From Pseudomonas sp. B21-048 (GTDB lineage: Bacteria; Pseudomonadota; Gammaproteobacteria; Pseudomonadales; Pseudomonadaceae), in NCBI RefSeq assembly GCF_024748615.1, contig NZ_CP087168.1, positions 4,154,001 to 4,218,000 on the forward strand: a stretch of 64,000 bases of DNA. Reading direction: 5' to 3'. The translations under genes and the position numbers were made by a program. Positions 1 through 11,491 of the stretch are shown here, one piece after another. The notes under the pieces were generated by a model. It did no database searches. It saw nothing but the letters and a program-made list of their open reading frames with translations, and was not told the origin of the DNA. The stretch's first letter is position 1, and each line of letters begins with the position of its first letter.

Positions 1-2
1 CG

Positions 3-3000
3 GTCGACAAGCCCAAACTGCAATTTTCGGTGAGCCCGATCAAAACCGGCCTGTGGACTCACCTCTATCAACAGCAACTGAACAAGATCCTCAATGACGC
101 GCGCACCCTTGCCATCTCCACCGCCAGCGCCGACCGAAACGCACGATGGGCGTTGTGGGACGCCTTCGGTAAAGTCGCCACCGCGATTGTTGAAGTGCCA
201 ACGTTCGTTGCCCTGCCATTTGTTCCACTGATGGGCGAGTTGATGCTGACCTATCTGGCCTTCCAGGTACTCGACGACACATTCGAAGGTATCGTCGACT
301 GGGCAGAAGATCAGAAAACCGAAGCCTTCGAGCAGTTGATGAGCATCGTTGAGACGACGGTACAACTCGGGACATTTGCAATCGGCGGCGCCATGGCCGC
401 CAATGCCTTCAGCCGCCTGTTGCCAAGCGAAGCGGTAGCGCTGATTTCGCCGCTCAGACCGGTCAAAACGGCCGGGGGCCGAACCCGGTACTGGAAGCCG
501 GATCTCGCGCCTTATGAGCAATCAGTCCTGTTGCCAGCCGAAACCAAACCCGATCCGCTCGGCCTGTACCAGCATGAGGGCAAAACGCTGCTGCGCCTCG
601 AAGACAAACTGTATGCCATCGAACCAGATAGCGAGACTGGCCAGTTTCAGATTCAGCATCCGCACCGGGCCGACGCCTATCAACCACCTTTGCGGCATAA
701 CCAGCATGGCGCCTGGCAAACAGCGCTGGACCAACCCTTGACATGGGACCGGGAAACCGTGATGCGCCGCCTCGGTCATAGCGTCGAGTCGTTCAGCAGT
801 GCCGAGCGCGAGCAAATCCTGCGCATCAGTGGTTTTCACGACAATGTAGTGCGCGAGATTCACGTCGAGAACCATCGACCCCCTTCACTGCTGACCGACA
901 CCATCAAGCGCTTCAAAATCGATCGTGATATCCAGGCATTGATCGAGCAGACCGATAGCAGCCATCCCGAACACTATCAGGCGCTGAATCATCGCTTTTT
1001 GATGTTCGAATCTCGCTACCGCGAACTTGAAAAAACCAACGACCGCCCGGTCCAGTCATTGCTCGGCGAATTTCAGGGACTACCGACAGACATTGCGCAA
1101 GAACTGGTGAGCAACACCTCCGGCACCGAGCTGATGGAGCTGCACAACGGGCGAGTACCTCGGCGCTTGAAAGACGTGGCAGTCAAAGCCATGGAAGCCG
1201 TGCGTGTCGCCAGAGCCTATGAGGGGTTTTATCTGGAAGAGAGGGAAACGACAGACACTCATCGACTGGCCTTGCATAGCCTTGAATCGTTGCCCGGCTG
1301 GCCCACTGACCTGCGCATTGAGGTCAGGGATTTTTCTTATGACGGCTCACTGCGCGACAGCATTGGCCAGCCCGACGCGCCGCGCCTCAAAACATTGGTG
1401 CGGGGGGATGACGGCACTTATCAAGTCCACGAAAACAGTGACCCATCCACTGACTTCTATCATGCCCTGCTTCAGGCGCTGCCCGAGGCGGAACGTATTG
1501 CCCTGGGTCTTTCTGTCGATGACGGCCAAGTGCTCAAACAACGCATTGCCGAGCACGCGGTGAATAAACCGCAATTGCGCACGCTGTTCGCAAAACACCC
1601 GCGTCGCAAACCCTTCTATGACCCGACGACCATGCGCCTGCCCGGTGGCACACAGGGTTACGGTCGCAGTGGCGCGCCCATTCCAACACTCGATGACAGG
1701 GTTCGAGAGGTTTATCCCAGCCTGCCTCAGGAAGAGCTGCGCGCCTTCGTTTCCCATCTACAACGTCACCCCGACGGCCCTCGCGCGGAGCTTTCACGCC
1801 TGGCCAGTGAACTCCACGTACTGCGTGGGGATCTTGAACACTGGAAAAGTGGCACCCCCACCGCTCACCCTGAAACCGGGCTCGCGCTGAGCGATCTGGA
1901 GCAACAGGCGATGCAACATAATCGGCGGTTGCTGGCCCAGAGAATCCAGCGCAGTTGGCGACGTCAGTCCGAGCGGGACTTCGTTGCGCCAGATGGCACC
2001 GAGGGATATGTGTTGCGGTTTGAGGAGCTGATGACGGGAGACCTGCCGAACCTGACGGCCGATTTCAGCCACGTCTCGTCGCTTGCCCTCGACGGCAATC
2101 ATGCCGCGCATGGGATGCCTGGCTTCTTGCAGCATTTCAGCGGTCTTCGCCGCTTGGAGTTACGCCGTTTCACCCTGCAAAAACTTCCCGATGCCATTGG
2201 GCAAATGGTGAATCTGGAAACATTGATACTTCGCGATTGCGCAATCAATGTCGATGCGGTCGCCTGGGCAAAATTGGCCCAAATGAAAAAACTGGTCATG
2301 CTGGATCTCTACCGCAATCCGATTGAAGGTGTACCCAATATTGAATCAATGCCCGACCTCGTTCATCTGGATCTGAGTGATACCGGCCTGAGCGAAATCC
2401 CCGGTAGCGCATTGCTACACCCCAGGCTCAATACCCTCATGTTGATCAACAACAACATCAGCCAATTGCCTGCCGGATTCTTCGACAGCCCGGTGTATGA
2501 GAAACGCGGCGTGCACCTTTCGCAGAATCCGCTTGGCGATCAGGCACGGGACCAGATCAAGCAGCAGTACTTCGAGACCTCGTACGATCTGGGCGTTTAC
2601 GCACCCGAGGCAGATATAGCGCGAGCCAGGGCGCTTTTTCCAGACCTGGAAATCGAAGAGGCGAGCGGCTATGTATACGAGCTGCCGGGCACATTGGCAG
2701 ACGGCCGAATAGAGCTGACGAGGCTGGAAGCAGAGTTCGCCCGGTTGAGCATCGATCTGGCTGCATGGACAGCCGACTTGCCGCTTCTGCATCCACGCAC
2801 CGGTGAACCGTTCAGTGAACAGCAACGGCTTATCGAGCACGCCAACCGTGACGAATTCAAGCAATTGTTGGAGCGATGCTGGCGCATGGAGACGGACCAG
2901 GATGATTTCACCGACACACTTGAGCCAACCTACGAACTGATCATCCATCCGCGGATCAACGGGGAACTTCCCGCCCTCAATGCGGACTTCAAGCATGTGT

Positions 3001-3587
3001 CGTTGCTGGAACTGGAAAGCGCCGACGGCGTGACGCGCATTGGACAGTTCCTCAGATCGTTCCCCCATCTGAAAAGCCTGCGACTGCGCGGGTGTGACCT
3101 GGGCAACATTCCTGACGCCGTGTTCAAGATGGGCCGCTTGCGTTCATTGTCACTTTTCAATTGCCGTATCAGTCTGTCGGCAGAGACGGCGAACGCATTG
3201 GCTGGAATGGAGCATCTGGATTATCTCGATCTGGGTTGCAACCCGCTGGGGCAAACACCCGATCTGAGCCAGATGCCGGATCTGGCGACGATTTTGTTGC
3301 ATGACACTGGCATCAGTGAAATACCCAACGGCTTGCTGCAAATGATTGAGCTGGATTGGGCAGACCTGAGCGCTAACGCAATCACCGACGTGCCGAGCGA
3401 CATCATGGAACTGTCGGCCGAGGCTGCAGCGAACATTGATCTTCGAGGCAATCCGCTTACCGAGCAAGCCCTGCTACGACTGATCGACTACTACCAAGAC
3501 ACGGGGGTGGATTTCGGTGTGGAAGACGTGATCAATCGTGGCGAAATGCAGATGTCGTCTTCAGAGGGGTCCGAAGTCGATGAGTAA
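3..3587 (+). CDS. LRR effector-like protein with tandem duplicated module (5' truncated)
   Basis: The frame is open from the window edge, so the true start lies upstream; the first start-like codon inside is GTG at 30. Numbered from that GTG, about 1185 residues are visible. The first ~580 residues resemble the large N-terminal region of Pseudomonas dermonecrotic-toxin/LRR effector-like proteins and include a hydrophobic stretch near residues 55-85. Leucine-rich repeats follow at about 672-850 and 980-1150. Residues 590-~850 and 898-~1160 are a gap-free tandem duplication with a 308-residue period. Relatives often end in a NEL-type E3 ubiquitin ligase domain; here the C-terminus is the second LRR block and a short acidic Ser/Glu tail, with no NEL-like domain. 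It probably acts in interaction with a host or competitor cell, which is inferred from the family. Confidence 0.75.
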   Translation, partial: VDKPKLQFSVSPIKTGLWTHLYQQQLNKILNDARTLAISTASADRNARWALWDAFGKVATAIVEVPTFVALPFVPLMGELMLTYLAFQVLDDTFEGIVDWAEDQKTEAFEQLMSIVETTVQLGTFAIGGAMAANAFSRLLPSEAVALISPLRPVKTAGGRTRYWKPDLAPYEQSVLLPAETKPDPLGLYQHEGKTLLRLEDKLYAIEPDSETGQFQIQHPHRADAYQPPLRHNQHGAWQTALDQPLTWDRETVMRRLGHSVESFSSAEREQILRISGFHDNVVREIHVENHRPPSLLTDTIKRFKIDRDIQALIEQTDSSHPEHYQALNHRFLMFESRYRELEKTNDRPVQSLLGEFQGLPTDIAQELVSNTSGTELMELHNGRVPRRLKDVAVKAMEAVRVARAYEGFYLEERETTDTHRLALHSLESLPGWPTDLRIEVRDFSYDGSLRDSIGQPDAPRLKTLVRGDDGTYQVHENSDPSTDFYHALLQALPEAERIALGLSVDDGQVLKQRIAEHAVNKPQLRTLFAKHPRRKPFYDPTTMRLPGGTQGYGRSGAPIPTLDDRVREVYPSLPQEELRAFVSHLQRHPDGPRAELSRLASELHVLRGDLEHWKSGTPTAHPETGLALSDLEQQAMQHNRRLLAQRIQRSWRRQSERDFVAPDGTEGYVLRFEELMTGDLPNLTADFSHVSSLALDGNHAAHGMPGFLQHFSGLRRLELRRFTLQKLPDAIGQMVNLETLILRDCAINVDAVAWAKLAQMKKLVMLDLYRNPIEGVPNIESMPDLVHLDLSDTGLSEIPGSALLHPRLNTLMLINNNISQLPAGFFDSPVYEKRGVHLSQNPLGDQARDQIKQQYFETSYDLGVYAPEADIARARALFPDLEIEEASGYVYELPGTLADGRIELTRLEAEFARLSIDLAAWTADLPLLHPRTGEPFSEQQRLIEHANRDEFKQLLERCWRMETDQDDFTDTLEPTYELIIHPRINGELPALNADFKHVSLLELESADGVTRIGQFLRSFPHLKSLRLRGCDLGNIPDAVFKMGRLRSLSLFNCRISLSAETANALAGMEHLDYLDLGCNPLGQTPDLSQMPDLATILLHDTGISEIPNGLLQMIELDWADLSANAITDVPSDIMELSAEAAANIDLRGNPLTEQALLRLIDYYQDTGVDFGVEDVINRGEMQMSSSEGSEVDE

Positions 3588-3604
3588 AGCGCTGGCGTGA
3601 CGAA

Positions 3605-4585
3605 TCACCCACGCTCGGAGGGCACCGACGACAACTCGAACGGGCTGCTGCTGCGCCGCTGGTTGCGATCTTCCCGCGGCGTGGCGCCGAAGAAGTTTCG
3701 GTAAGCGCTGGAGAAATGCGGCCCCGAAGAGAAGCCACACGACAGGCCGATCTGGATGATCGATTTGCTGGTTTGCATCAACATCTGCCGGGCCTTGTTC
3801 AGGCGCAATTCCAGGTAGTACTGGCTCGGCACACGATTGAGGTATTGCTTGAAGATCCGCTCCAGTTGCCGACGGGATACGCACACATGCTGGGCGATTT
3901 CGTCGGTGGTCAGCGGCTCTTCGATGTTGGCTTCCATCAGCAATACCGCTTGGGTGAGCTTTGGATGGCTGGAGCCCAAGCGGTTCTGCAACGGAATGCG
4001 TTGGCGCTCGCCACCTTCACGGATGCGTTCGACCACCAATTCTTCCGACACAGCACCGGCCAGTTCAGCGCCGTGATCACGGGCGAGCACTGCCAGCAGC
4101 AAGTCGAGTACCGACATGCCGCCGCACGCGGTCAATCGATCGCGATCCCAGTCAAACAGATGACTGGTGGCAATCACCTTCGGGAAACGCTCGGCGAAAT
4201 CGTCCTGCCAGCGCCAATGCACGGCAGCACGATAACCGTCGAGCAAACCCAACTGTGCCAACGGATAAACACCGGCCGACAAACCGCCGATTACACAACC
4301 GGCTCGCACCAGTTGTTTCAGCCCGCTGCTGAGCGCCGGCGCAAGTGAGGTCGGTGGCTCGTCGGCAAGCAGGAACAGTTTCTGGAAGTTTTCGAGCTTG
4401 CCGGCCCAGGGCTCACCCGGCAATTGCCAGGCGCCTTCGGTCGGTGGTTCGGCCTGTAAAAACGACAGTTCGTAAACGACGTCCGGGTGCACACGCTGGG
4501 CAACACGCAAGGCCTCCTCAGCCAGCGCAAGCGTCAGAGCTTTAGTGCTGGGCCAAATCAGGAAACCAATTCGATGGGCAGTCAT
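3605..4585 (-). CDS. argR: AraC-type arginine regulator ArgR
   Basis: About 326 residues: an N-terminal DJ-1/PfpI-like (GlxA-type) domain and a C-terminal AraC helix-turn-helix (roughly residues 220-315, with the SRRQLERIFKQY and GFSSGPHFSSAYRNFFG signatures). In Pseudomonas the arginine-responsive regulator ArgR is of this family and length, and is encoded last in aotJQMOP-argR, exactly the order seen here. It activates arginine catabolic and uptake genes and represses biosynthetic ones with arginine as signal. I chose the ATG at 4585 because the protein then starts MTAHRIGF, as in known ArgR; a TTG lies three codons earlier. The gap to aotP is about 110 bp, so a private promoter is possible as well as co-transcription. 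Confidence 0.9.
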   Translation of the reverse strand: MTAHRIGFLIWPSTKALTLALAEEALRVAQRVHPDVVYELSFLQAEPPTEGAWQLPGEPWAGKLENFQKLFLLADEPPTSLAPALSSGLKQLVRAGCVIGGLSAGVYPLAQLGLLDGYRAAVHWRWQDDFAERFPKVIATSHLFDWDRDRLTACGGMSVLDLLLAVLARDHGAELAGAVSEELVVERIREGGERQRIPLQNRLGSSHPKLTQAVLLMEANIEEPLTTDEIAQHVCVSRRQLERIFKQYLNRVPSQYYLELRLNKARQMLMQTSKSIIQIGLSCGFSSGPHFSSAYRNFFGATPREDRNQRRSSSPFELSSVPSERG

Positions 4586-4697
4586 GGCGGGCAATCCGAA
4601 GCGAAAACAGTGTTAAAGCCGAAGGCGGCTGCAACCAAATTAGACCATCTGGGGCGCGGTGCGCAGCATGACCTAATCTGGTGCATAACGGCAGCGA

Positions 4698-5462
4698 TTA
4701 CTTGAGGCTGCCCGAGAGGAATTGTTGTAAACGTTCAGACTGCGGTTTGACCAGCACTTCGCGCGGGTTGCCGCTTTCTTCAACAACACCTTTGTGCAGG
4801 AACACCAACTGGTTCGACACTTCACGGGCAAAGCCCATTTCGTGCGTCACCACCACCATGGTCCGGCCTTCCTGCGCCAGGGCCTGCATGACTTTCAACA
4901 CGTCGCCGACCAACTCAGGGTCGAGGGCCGAAGTCGGTTCGTCGAACAACATCACTTCCGGTTCCATCGCCAGCGCACGGGCAATCGCCACACGCTGCTG
5001 CTCGCCGCCGGACATGTGGCCCGGGTAGGCATCCTTGCGATGAGCAACACCGACCTTGTTCAGGTAGTGCTCAGCCTTCTCGCGGGCTTCGGTCTTGGAC
5101 ATGCCGAGCACGTGGACCGGCGCTTCCATGATGTTTTCCATCGCGGTCATGTGCGACCACAGATTGAAATGCTGGAACACCATCGACAGGCGCGACCGCA
5201 TGCGTTGCAGCTGTTTCGGGTCGGCGGCTTTCAGGGCGCCATCCTTGTTGGCGACCAGTTTCAGCTCTTCATTGTTGAGCAGAATCTTGCCCGCGTGCGG
5301 CTGCTCAAGCAGGTTGATGCAGCGCAGGAAAGTACTTTTGCCGGAGCCACTGGAGCCGATGATGCTGATCACATCGCCGGCCGCCGCTTTCAGGGACACA
5401 CCCTTGAGCACTTCGTGACTGCCATAGCGTTTATGCAGGTCTTGGACTTCAAGTTTGTACAT
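4698..5462 (-). CDS. aotP: Arginine/ornithine ABC transporter ATP-binding protein AotP
   Basis: A 254-residue ABC ATPase. It has a Walker A motif (GSSGSGKST), the ABC signature [15 protein letters not shown], Walker B followed by the D-loop ([16 protein letters not shown]) and the switch histidine (VVTHEMGF). It powers uptake of arginine and ornithine through AotQ/AotM at the inner membrane. The ATG at 5462 gives the [15 protein letters not shown] start typical of the family; an in-frame upstream codon adds only five residues. It is followed by argR and preceded by aotO. Confidence 0.93.
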   Translation of the reverse strand: MYKLEVQDLHKRYGSHEVLKGVSLKAAAGDVISIIGSSGSGKSTFLRCINLLEQPHAGKILLNNEELKLVANKDGALKAADPKQLQRMRSRLSMVFQHFNLWSHMTAMENIMEAPVHVLGMSKTEAREKAEHYLNKVGVAHRKDAYPGHMSGGEQQRVAIARALAMEPEVMLFDEPTSALDPELVGDVLKVMQALAQEGRTMVVVTHEMGFAREVSNQLVFLHKGVVEESGNPREVLVKPQSERLQQFLSGSLK

Positions 5463-5489
5463 GCGGTCGGTTCTCACAAAAACAGTCAG

Positions 5490-6602
5490 TCAGTCGTTGA
5501 GCAAGCGCCCGTGACGCAGCGCTTCGCGCCCCGCCACCTTGGCCAGCCAGAAACCGGGTTGGGCATAACGCAGCCGTTCAATGGCAAACAGCACCCCGGA
5601 CGTACCAGCACACACCGTGCTGACCCGATCCGATAACGGATCGATCACTTCAAAAATCTCGTCGCCTGCTTCAACCCACTCACCGGGTTTACGCAGGAAA
5701 CTCACCACGCCAGGATGCGGTGCGAACAGCAATTCGGTGCCTTCGAACGGCATGCCTTCGCAAGCGTCTTGCGCAGGCTTTGGCCACTCACCGCTGATCA
5801 AGCCCTGCTCGGCAAGGAACGCCAGAATGCCTTCGGCGTGAGCCTCCGCCTCTGGGCGACCGGTATCGGATTGGCCACCCAACTCGATGGTCGTCGCCAG
5901 GCACGCCAGTGGAATCTGGGCATCCGGAAACAGACGCGACAGACGCAGCCATGGCAGCGAGCACGCTTCATCAAAGGAGCTGCCGCCAGAATCTTCCGCC
6001 AGCAGACCGACCTTGACGTTCAAGTGTGCAGCCAGGGAACGCCAGTGCGGCCAATGTTGCGGCAAGGCATACATGTGCAGCGCCGCTTCGCAATCGCAGT
6101 GCAAATCCAGCACCACGTCGGCGCTGCAGGCATGGCTGAGCAGAATGCGCTGCATGCCTTGCAGCTGACTCTCGGCAGGCGGCAAGGCAGCCAGCACGTC
6201 GCTCATGGTTTCACGGATCAAACGGATATTGGCGTGAGGATCGTCACCCAGATGCCCTTGCAGCTCAGCGGCCACGGGCTCGCTCAGCTCGACGAAATCC
6301 CGGTTGAAGTTCTTGCCGCTGCCGGCTTCGAAACGCCCTTGATGGTTACCCTGAAGCAATTGACCCAGGCCCAGTGGGTTGGCCACCGGCACCAGTTCGA
6401 TCACACCATTGAGCAAGCCTTGGGCTTCGAGTTCGGTCAGGCGCTTTTTCAGCTCCCAAGCGGTACGCATTCCCGGCAATTCATCGGCGTGCAGGCTGGC
6501 CTGGATGTAGGCCTTGCGCTCACCAGCACCGAAGCGGAACACCGAAATCCGGCGTTCGCTGCCCAGATGGTTCCACGGCAATGCATGATCGATGCGTTCC
6601 AT
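5490..6602 (-). CDS. aotO: AotO, succinylglutamate desuccinylase/aspartoacylase-family protein
   Basis: A 370-residue protein of the AstE/AspA zinc-carboxypeptidase-like superfamily, with the metal-site pattern near the N-terminus (QASLHADELPG; a second histidine in the VVLDLHCDCE segment) and a C-terminal beta-rich domain (HPGVVSFLRKPGEWVEAGDEIFEV). It sits between the permease gene aotM and the ATPase gene aotP as in P. aeruginosa, where aotO was reported not to be needed for transport. Its substrate is unknown; hydrolysis of an N-acylated or otherwise modified arginine/ornithine is a reasonable guess from family and context. Confidence 0.9.
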   Translation of the reverse strand: MERIDHALPWNHLGSERRISVFRFGAGERKAYIQASLHADELPGMRTAWELKKRLTELEAQGLLNGVIELVPVANPLGLGQLLQGNHQGRFEAGSGKNFNRDFVELSEPVAAELQGHLGDDPHANIRLIRETMSDVLAALPPAESQLQGMQRILLSHACSADVVLDLHCDCEAALHMYALPQHWPHWRSLAAHLNVKVGLLAEDSGGSSFDEACSLPWLRLSRLFPDAQIPLACLATTIELGGQSDTGRPEAEAHAEGILAFLAEQGLISGEWPKPAQDACEGMPFEGTELLFAPHPGVVSFLRKPGEWVEAGDEIFEVIDPLSDRVSTVCAGTSGVLFAIERLRYAQPGFWLAKVAGREALRHGRLLND

Positions 6603-6603
6603 A

Positions 6604-7302
6604 TCAGTGCTTCCGCGGGGCCAGATAGCCCAGCCAGCGGTGCTCGGCCATTTTGAACAGGCGCACCAGAATGAACGTCAGGCACAGGTAAAACACGCCG
6701 GCGGTGATGTAGGCTTCGAACGGCAAGTAGAACTGCGCGTTGACCGTGCGCGCGGCACCGGTGATGTCGATCAGGGTCACGATGGACGCCAGACTGGTGG
6801 TCTGCAGCATCATGATCACTTCGTTGCTGTATTGCGGCAGCGCCCGGCGCAGGGCCGATGGCAGCAGGATCCGCTTATACATTTTGATGCGTGACATGCC
6901 CATGGCCTTGGCCGCTTCGATCTCGCCATTCGGCGTGGCGCGCAGGCTGCCGGCGATGATTTCAGCGGTGTAGGCGCTGGTATTGATGGCGAAGGCCAGG
7001 CACGCACAGAAGGTGGCGCTGGACAGCCATGGCCAGAGGAAGCTTTCACGTACCGCTTCGAATTGCGCCAGACCGTAGTAGATCAAAAACAGCTGCACCA
7101 GCATCGGCGTGCCGCGGATCACGTAGGTGAACAGCCAGGCACTCATGTTGACGATCGGCCGCTTGGAGACGCGCATCAGCCCCAGCGGCAGCGCCGCCAG
7201 CAAACCGAAGAACAGCGACAGCGCGAGCAATTTGAGGGTGGTCACCAGGCCGCCGAGGTACAGCGGCAAGGCCTCCCAAATGACGTTGTAGTCGAAGATC
7301 AT
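6604..7302 (-). CDS. aotM: Arginine/ornithine ABC transporter permease AotM
   Basis: A 232-residue inner-membrane permease of the HisM/amino-acid type, with about five hydrophobic segments and the EAA loop (GEIEAAKAMGMSRIKMYKRI) that contacts the ATPase. It starts at 7302 and overlaps the end of aotQ by 4 bp (ATGA), so translation is probably coupled. With AotQ it forms the membrane channel for arginine and ornithine delivered by AotJ. Confidence 0.93.
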   Translation of the reverse strand: MIFDYNVIWEALPLYLGGLVTTLKLLALSLFFGLLAALPLGLMRVSKRPIVNMSAWLFTYVIRGTPMLVQLFLIYYGLAQFEAVRESFLWPWLSSATFCACLAFAINTSAYTAEIIAGSLRATPNGEIEAAKAMGMSRIKMYKRILLPSALRRALPQYSNEVIMMLQTTSLASIVTLIDITGAARTVNAQFYLPFEAYITAGVFYLCLTFILVRLFKMAEHRWLGYLAPRKH

Positions 7303-7988
7303 AGATCAGCCGCCCTTACGCCTACCGAGTAGCGCTTCTCAAGGTGACGCAATGCCAGCAACGAGACGCTGGTGATCACCAGGTACATCGCCGCCACTGC
7401 GAGGAAGAAGGTGAAAGGCTCGCGGGTAGCATCTGCCGCCTGCTTGGCCTTGAACATCATGTCTTGCAGGCCGACCACCGAAATCAGCGCGGTCGCCTTG
7501 GTCAATACCAGCCAGTTGTTGGTGAAACCCGGAATCGCCAGACGAATCATCTGCGGCACCAACACCCGGAAAAACACCTGAAAACTGCTCATGCCGTACG
7601 CCATGCCGGCTTCTGCCTGCCCCTTCGGGATTGCCATGAAGGCGCCACGGAAGGTTTCCGACAAGTACGCACCGAAGATGAAGCCCAGGGTGCCGATACC
7701 GGCGGCCAATGGGTTCAGGTCGATGTAATCGTCATAACCGAGCATCGGCGCGACGCGGTTGAGCAAGTCCTGGCCACCGTAGAAAATCAGCAGAATCAGC
7801 ACCAGATCGGGAATACCGCGGATCACCGTGGAATACAGATCGCCCAGCCAGGCCAGCCAGCGCACCGGCGACAACCGCAGCGCCACGCCGATCAGACCCA
7901 GAACGATGGCCAGGGCCATGGACGACAAGGCGAGCTGGAGCGTCAGCCATGCGCCATCGAGGATGACAGCCCCGTAGCCTTTCAACAT
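7299..7988 (-). CDS. aotQ: Arginine/ornithine ABC transporter permease AotQ
   Basis: A 229-residue inner-membrane permease, HisQ-like, with multiple transmembrane segments and an EAA-type loop (GQAEAGMAYGMSSFQVFFRV). It is the first gene after the binding-protein gene aotJ, from which it is separated by about 90 bp that contain a stem-loop with a T-run. That arrangement usually lowers expression of permease genes relative to the binding protein. It is coupled to aotM by a 4-bp overlap. Confidence 0.93.
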   Translation of the reverse strand: MLKGYGAVILDGAWLTLQLALSSMALAIVLGLIGVALRLSPVRWLAWLGDLYSTVIRGIPDLVLILLIFYGGQDLLNRVAPMLGYDDYIDLNPLAAGIGTLGFIFGAYLSETFRGAFMAIPKGQAEAGMAYGMSSFQVFFRVLVPQMIRLAIPGFTNNWLVLTKATALISVVGLQDMMFKAKQAADATREPFTFFLAVAAMYLVITSVSLLALRHLEKRYSVGVRAADL

Positions 7989-8017
7989 GATTCAGGTCCT
8001 CGAAAGTTGGGATGAAA

Positions 8018-8058
8018 AAATGGCGCAAACCTCAGAGATCCTGTTGCTTGCGCCATTT
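8018..8058 (-). terminator. Attenuator-like intrinsic terminator between aotJ and aotQ
   Basis: Read on the minus strand, an 11-bp perfect stem (AAATGGCGCAA pairing with TTGCGCCATTT, 19-nt loop) is followed by a run of T. It lies directly after the aotJ stop and before aotQ, so it should end part of the transcripts after the binding protein and let the rest read into aotQMOP-argR. Confidence 0.75.
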
Positions 8059-8079
8059 CGGACTTGTCGCCGGGACGTA

Positions 8080-8853
8080 TTACTTGCCGTAGATATCGAA
8101 GGCGAAGTACTTGTCCTGGATTTGCTTGTACTTGCCGCTTGCACGAATGGCAGTGATCGCGGAGTTGATCTTGTCTTTCAAGGCGTCGCCTTTGCGCACT
8201 GCGATGCCGATGCCGTCGCCGAAGTACTTTTCGTCGGTGAAGGCCGGGCCCACGAAGGCGAAACCTTTGCCGGCGTCGGTTTTCAGGAAACCGTCATCCA
8301 GCAAGGTCGCGTCTGCCACGGTGCCGTCCAGGCGACCGGCGGCCACGTCGAGGTAGATTTCGTTCTGCGAACCGTAAGGCTTGATCTCGGCACCCAGTGG
8401 GGCCAGGACTTCGCGGGCGAAACGCTCATGGATCGAACCCCGTTGCACGCCGATGTTCTTGCCCTTCAACTCAGCCAGATTTTCGCTGACCTGAGTGCCG
8501 GCCTTCATGACCAGGCGAGCCGGGGTGTTGTAGTACTTGTTGGTGAAGTCCACGGACTTCTTGCGGTCTTCAGTGATCGACATGGACGACAGGATCGCGT
8601 CGATCTTGCGCACTTTGAGTGCCGGGATCAGGCCGTCGAACTCTTGCTCGACCCACACGCACTTGACCTTCATTTCTTCACACAGCGCGTTGCCGATGTC
8701 GTAGTCGAAACCCACGATACTGCCATCCGGCGCTTTGGAGGCGAACGGAGGGTAAGCCGCTTCGATACCGATTTTTACGGGCTTATCATCGGCGAAGGTC
8801 GGCAGGGACAGCACGGACAGTGCCAGGGCGCCAAGCAGCACAAGTTTCTTCAT
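8080..8853 (-). CDS. aotJ: Arginine/ornithine periplasmic binding protein AotJ
   Basis: A 257-residue class 3 solute-binding protein. It begins with a signal peptide ([21 protein letters not shown], cleaved before DDKPVKIG) and shows the family signature [14 protein letters not shown]. The ATG at 8853 is preferred over an upstream in-frame codon because it begins the signal peptide and has GGAG upstream on the coding strand. It delivers arginine/ornithine in the periplasm to AotQM. It is the first gene of the operon; a possible ArgR site lies about 160-195 bp upstream of the start. Confidence 0.93.
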   Translation of the reverse strand: MKKLVLLGALALSVLSLPTFADDKPVKIGIEAAYPPFASKAPDGSIVGFDYDIGNALCEEMKVKCVWVEQEFDGLIPALKVRKIDAILSSMSITEDRKKSVDFTNKYYNTPARLVMKAGTQVSENLAELKGKNIGVQRGSIHERFAREVLAPLGAEIKPYGSQNEIYLDVAAGRLDGTVADATLLDDGFLKTDAGKGFAFVGPAFTDEKYFGDGIGIAVRKGDALKDKINSAITAIRASGKYKQIQDKYFAFDIYGK

Positions 8854-9012
8854 CTTGGGACTCCATCGGTAAAGGGCAAAAACGGCAGAGTGAGCGACAG
8901 CCCAATATGCGAATGGGTTAAACCACAAAGCGGTGCTGCGTCCTGGGAACCGCGGGCTGATTTCAACATTGATTTCAACGCAGGCAACGACGAGCGAGTG
9001 ATCGGCATTCTA

Positions 9013-9049
9013 ACGACAGGCCCGAAGCCGATATTTCTTCAATGCGACA
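9013..9049 (-). promoter_or_regulatory. Candidate ArgR operator upstream of aotJ
   Basis: On the minus strand TGTCGC-N8-AA (9049 to 9034) matches the published Pseudomonas ArgR half-site as I recall it. A second, weaker TGTCGT lies 31 bp further on (9018-9013), one helical turn more than the usual spacing. ArgR is known to control its own operon in Pseudomonas, so the location fits. The rest of 8854-9360 shows no gene. Confidence 0.45.
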
Positions 9050-9360
9050 ACAAATTACAGATGCACCGAGAAAGCCACTTGAGCACGTTGACAGCCTTGC
9101 AATTTCATGCAAGAGCAAAAGACAGTAAACCGATCTATGTTGCAAATTGCGGGCCTATTATTGGCAAACCCTTCTAATCCGGCAAGCGAAGCGTGGTGTC
9201 TTATTTTTCATGGCGGGTCGAGAGGCCCTGAGACGGGGCTTTGCGTTTCCCAATGCCTCGTATCGGAGCGCTCGGTTACACATTCAGTTACTTGAAGGGT
9301 GATGGGTAACAGTGGGAAAGCGCCTACGGCGGACACCGATAATTATTGGCACTCCCGCTG

Positions 9361-9472
9361 ATCGCTCCTACGTTTCGCGGGGGAATGCACCCCGTGACGC
9401 TCTGCGTCACAGCGTCAACGGCGGACGCGGAGCGTCCATGGCGGCATTCCCACGCAGAGCATGGGAACGATC
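9361..9472. repeat. REP-type palindromic repeat, family A (copy 1)
   Basis: The segment contains inverted stretches rich in ACGCAGAGCGT-like words and ends with CATTCCCACGCAGAGCATGGGAACGATC-type sequence. The same core appears at 36.8, 45.4 and 54.3 kb, always between genes. This copy lies between the aotJ promoter region and the acsA terminator. Confidence 0.8.
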
Positions 9473-9478
9473 AATACG

Positions 9479-9513
9479 AAAAAACCCCACCAGGCTCAAC
9501 ACCTGACGGGGCT
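9479..9513 (-). terminator. Rho-independent terminator of acsA
   Basis: On the minus strand a stem of CCCC and CAGG blocks with an internal mismatch is followed by six T. It lies about 25 bp past the acsA stop codon. Confidence 0.7.
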
Positions 9514-9535
9514 TCGATGCCTCAAGAACCGGCGC

Positions 9536-11491
<1,956 letters not shown>

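Noticed and set aside
3..3587. NEL-type E3 ubiquitin ligase domain in the LRR protein
   Set aside because: The C-terminus is a second LRR block; I see no NEL-like region or its Cys-x-Asp catalytic motif, only scattered cysteines within LRRs.
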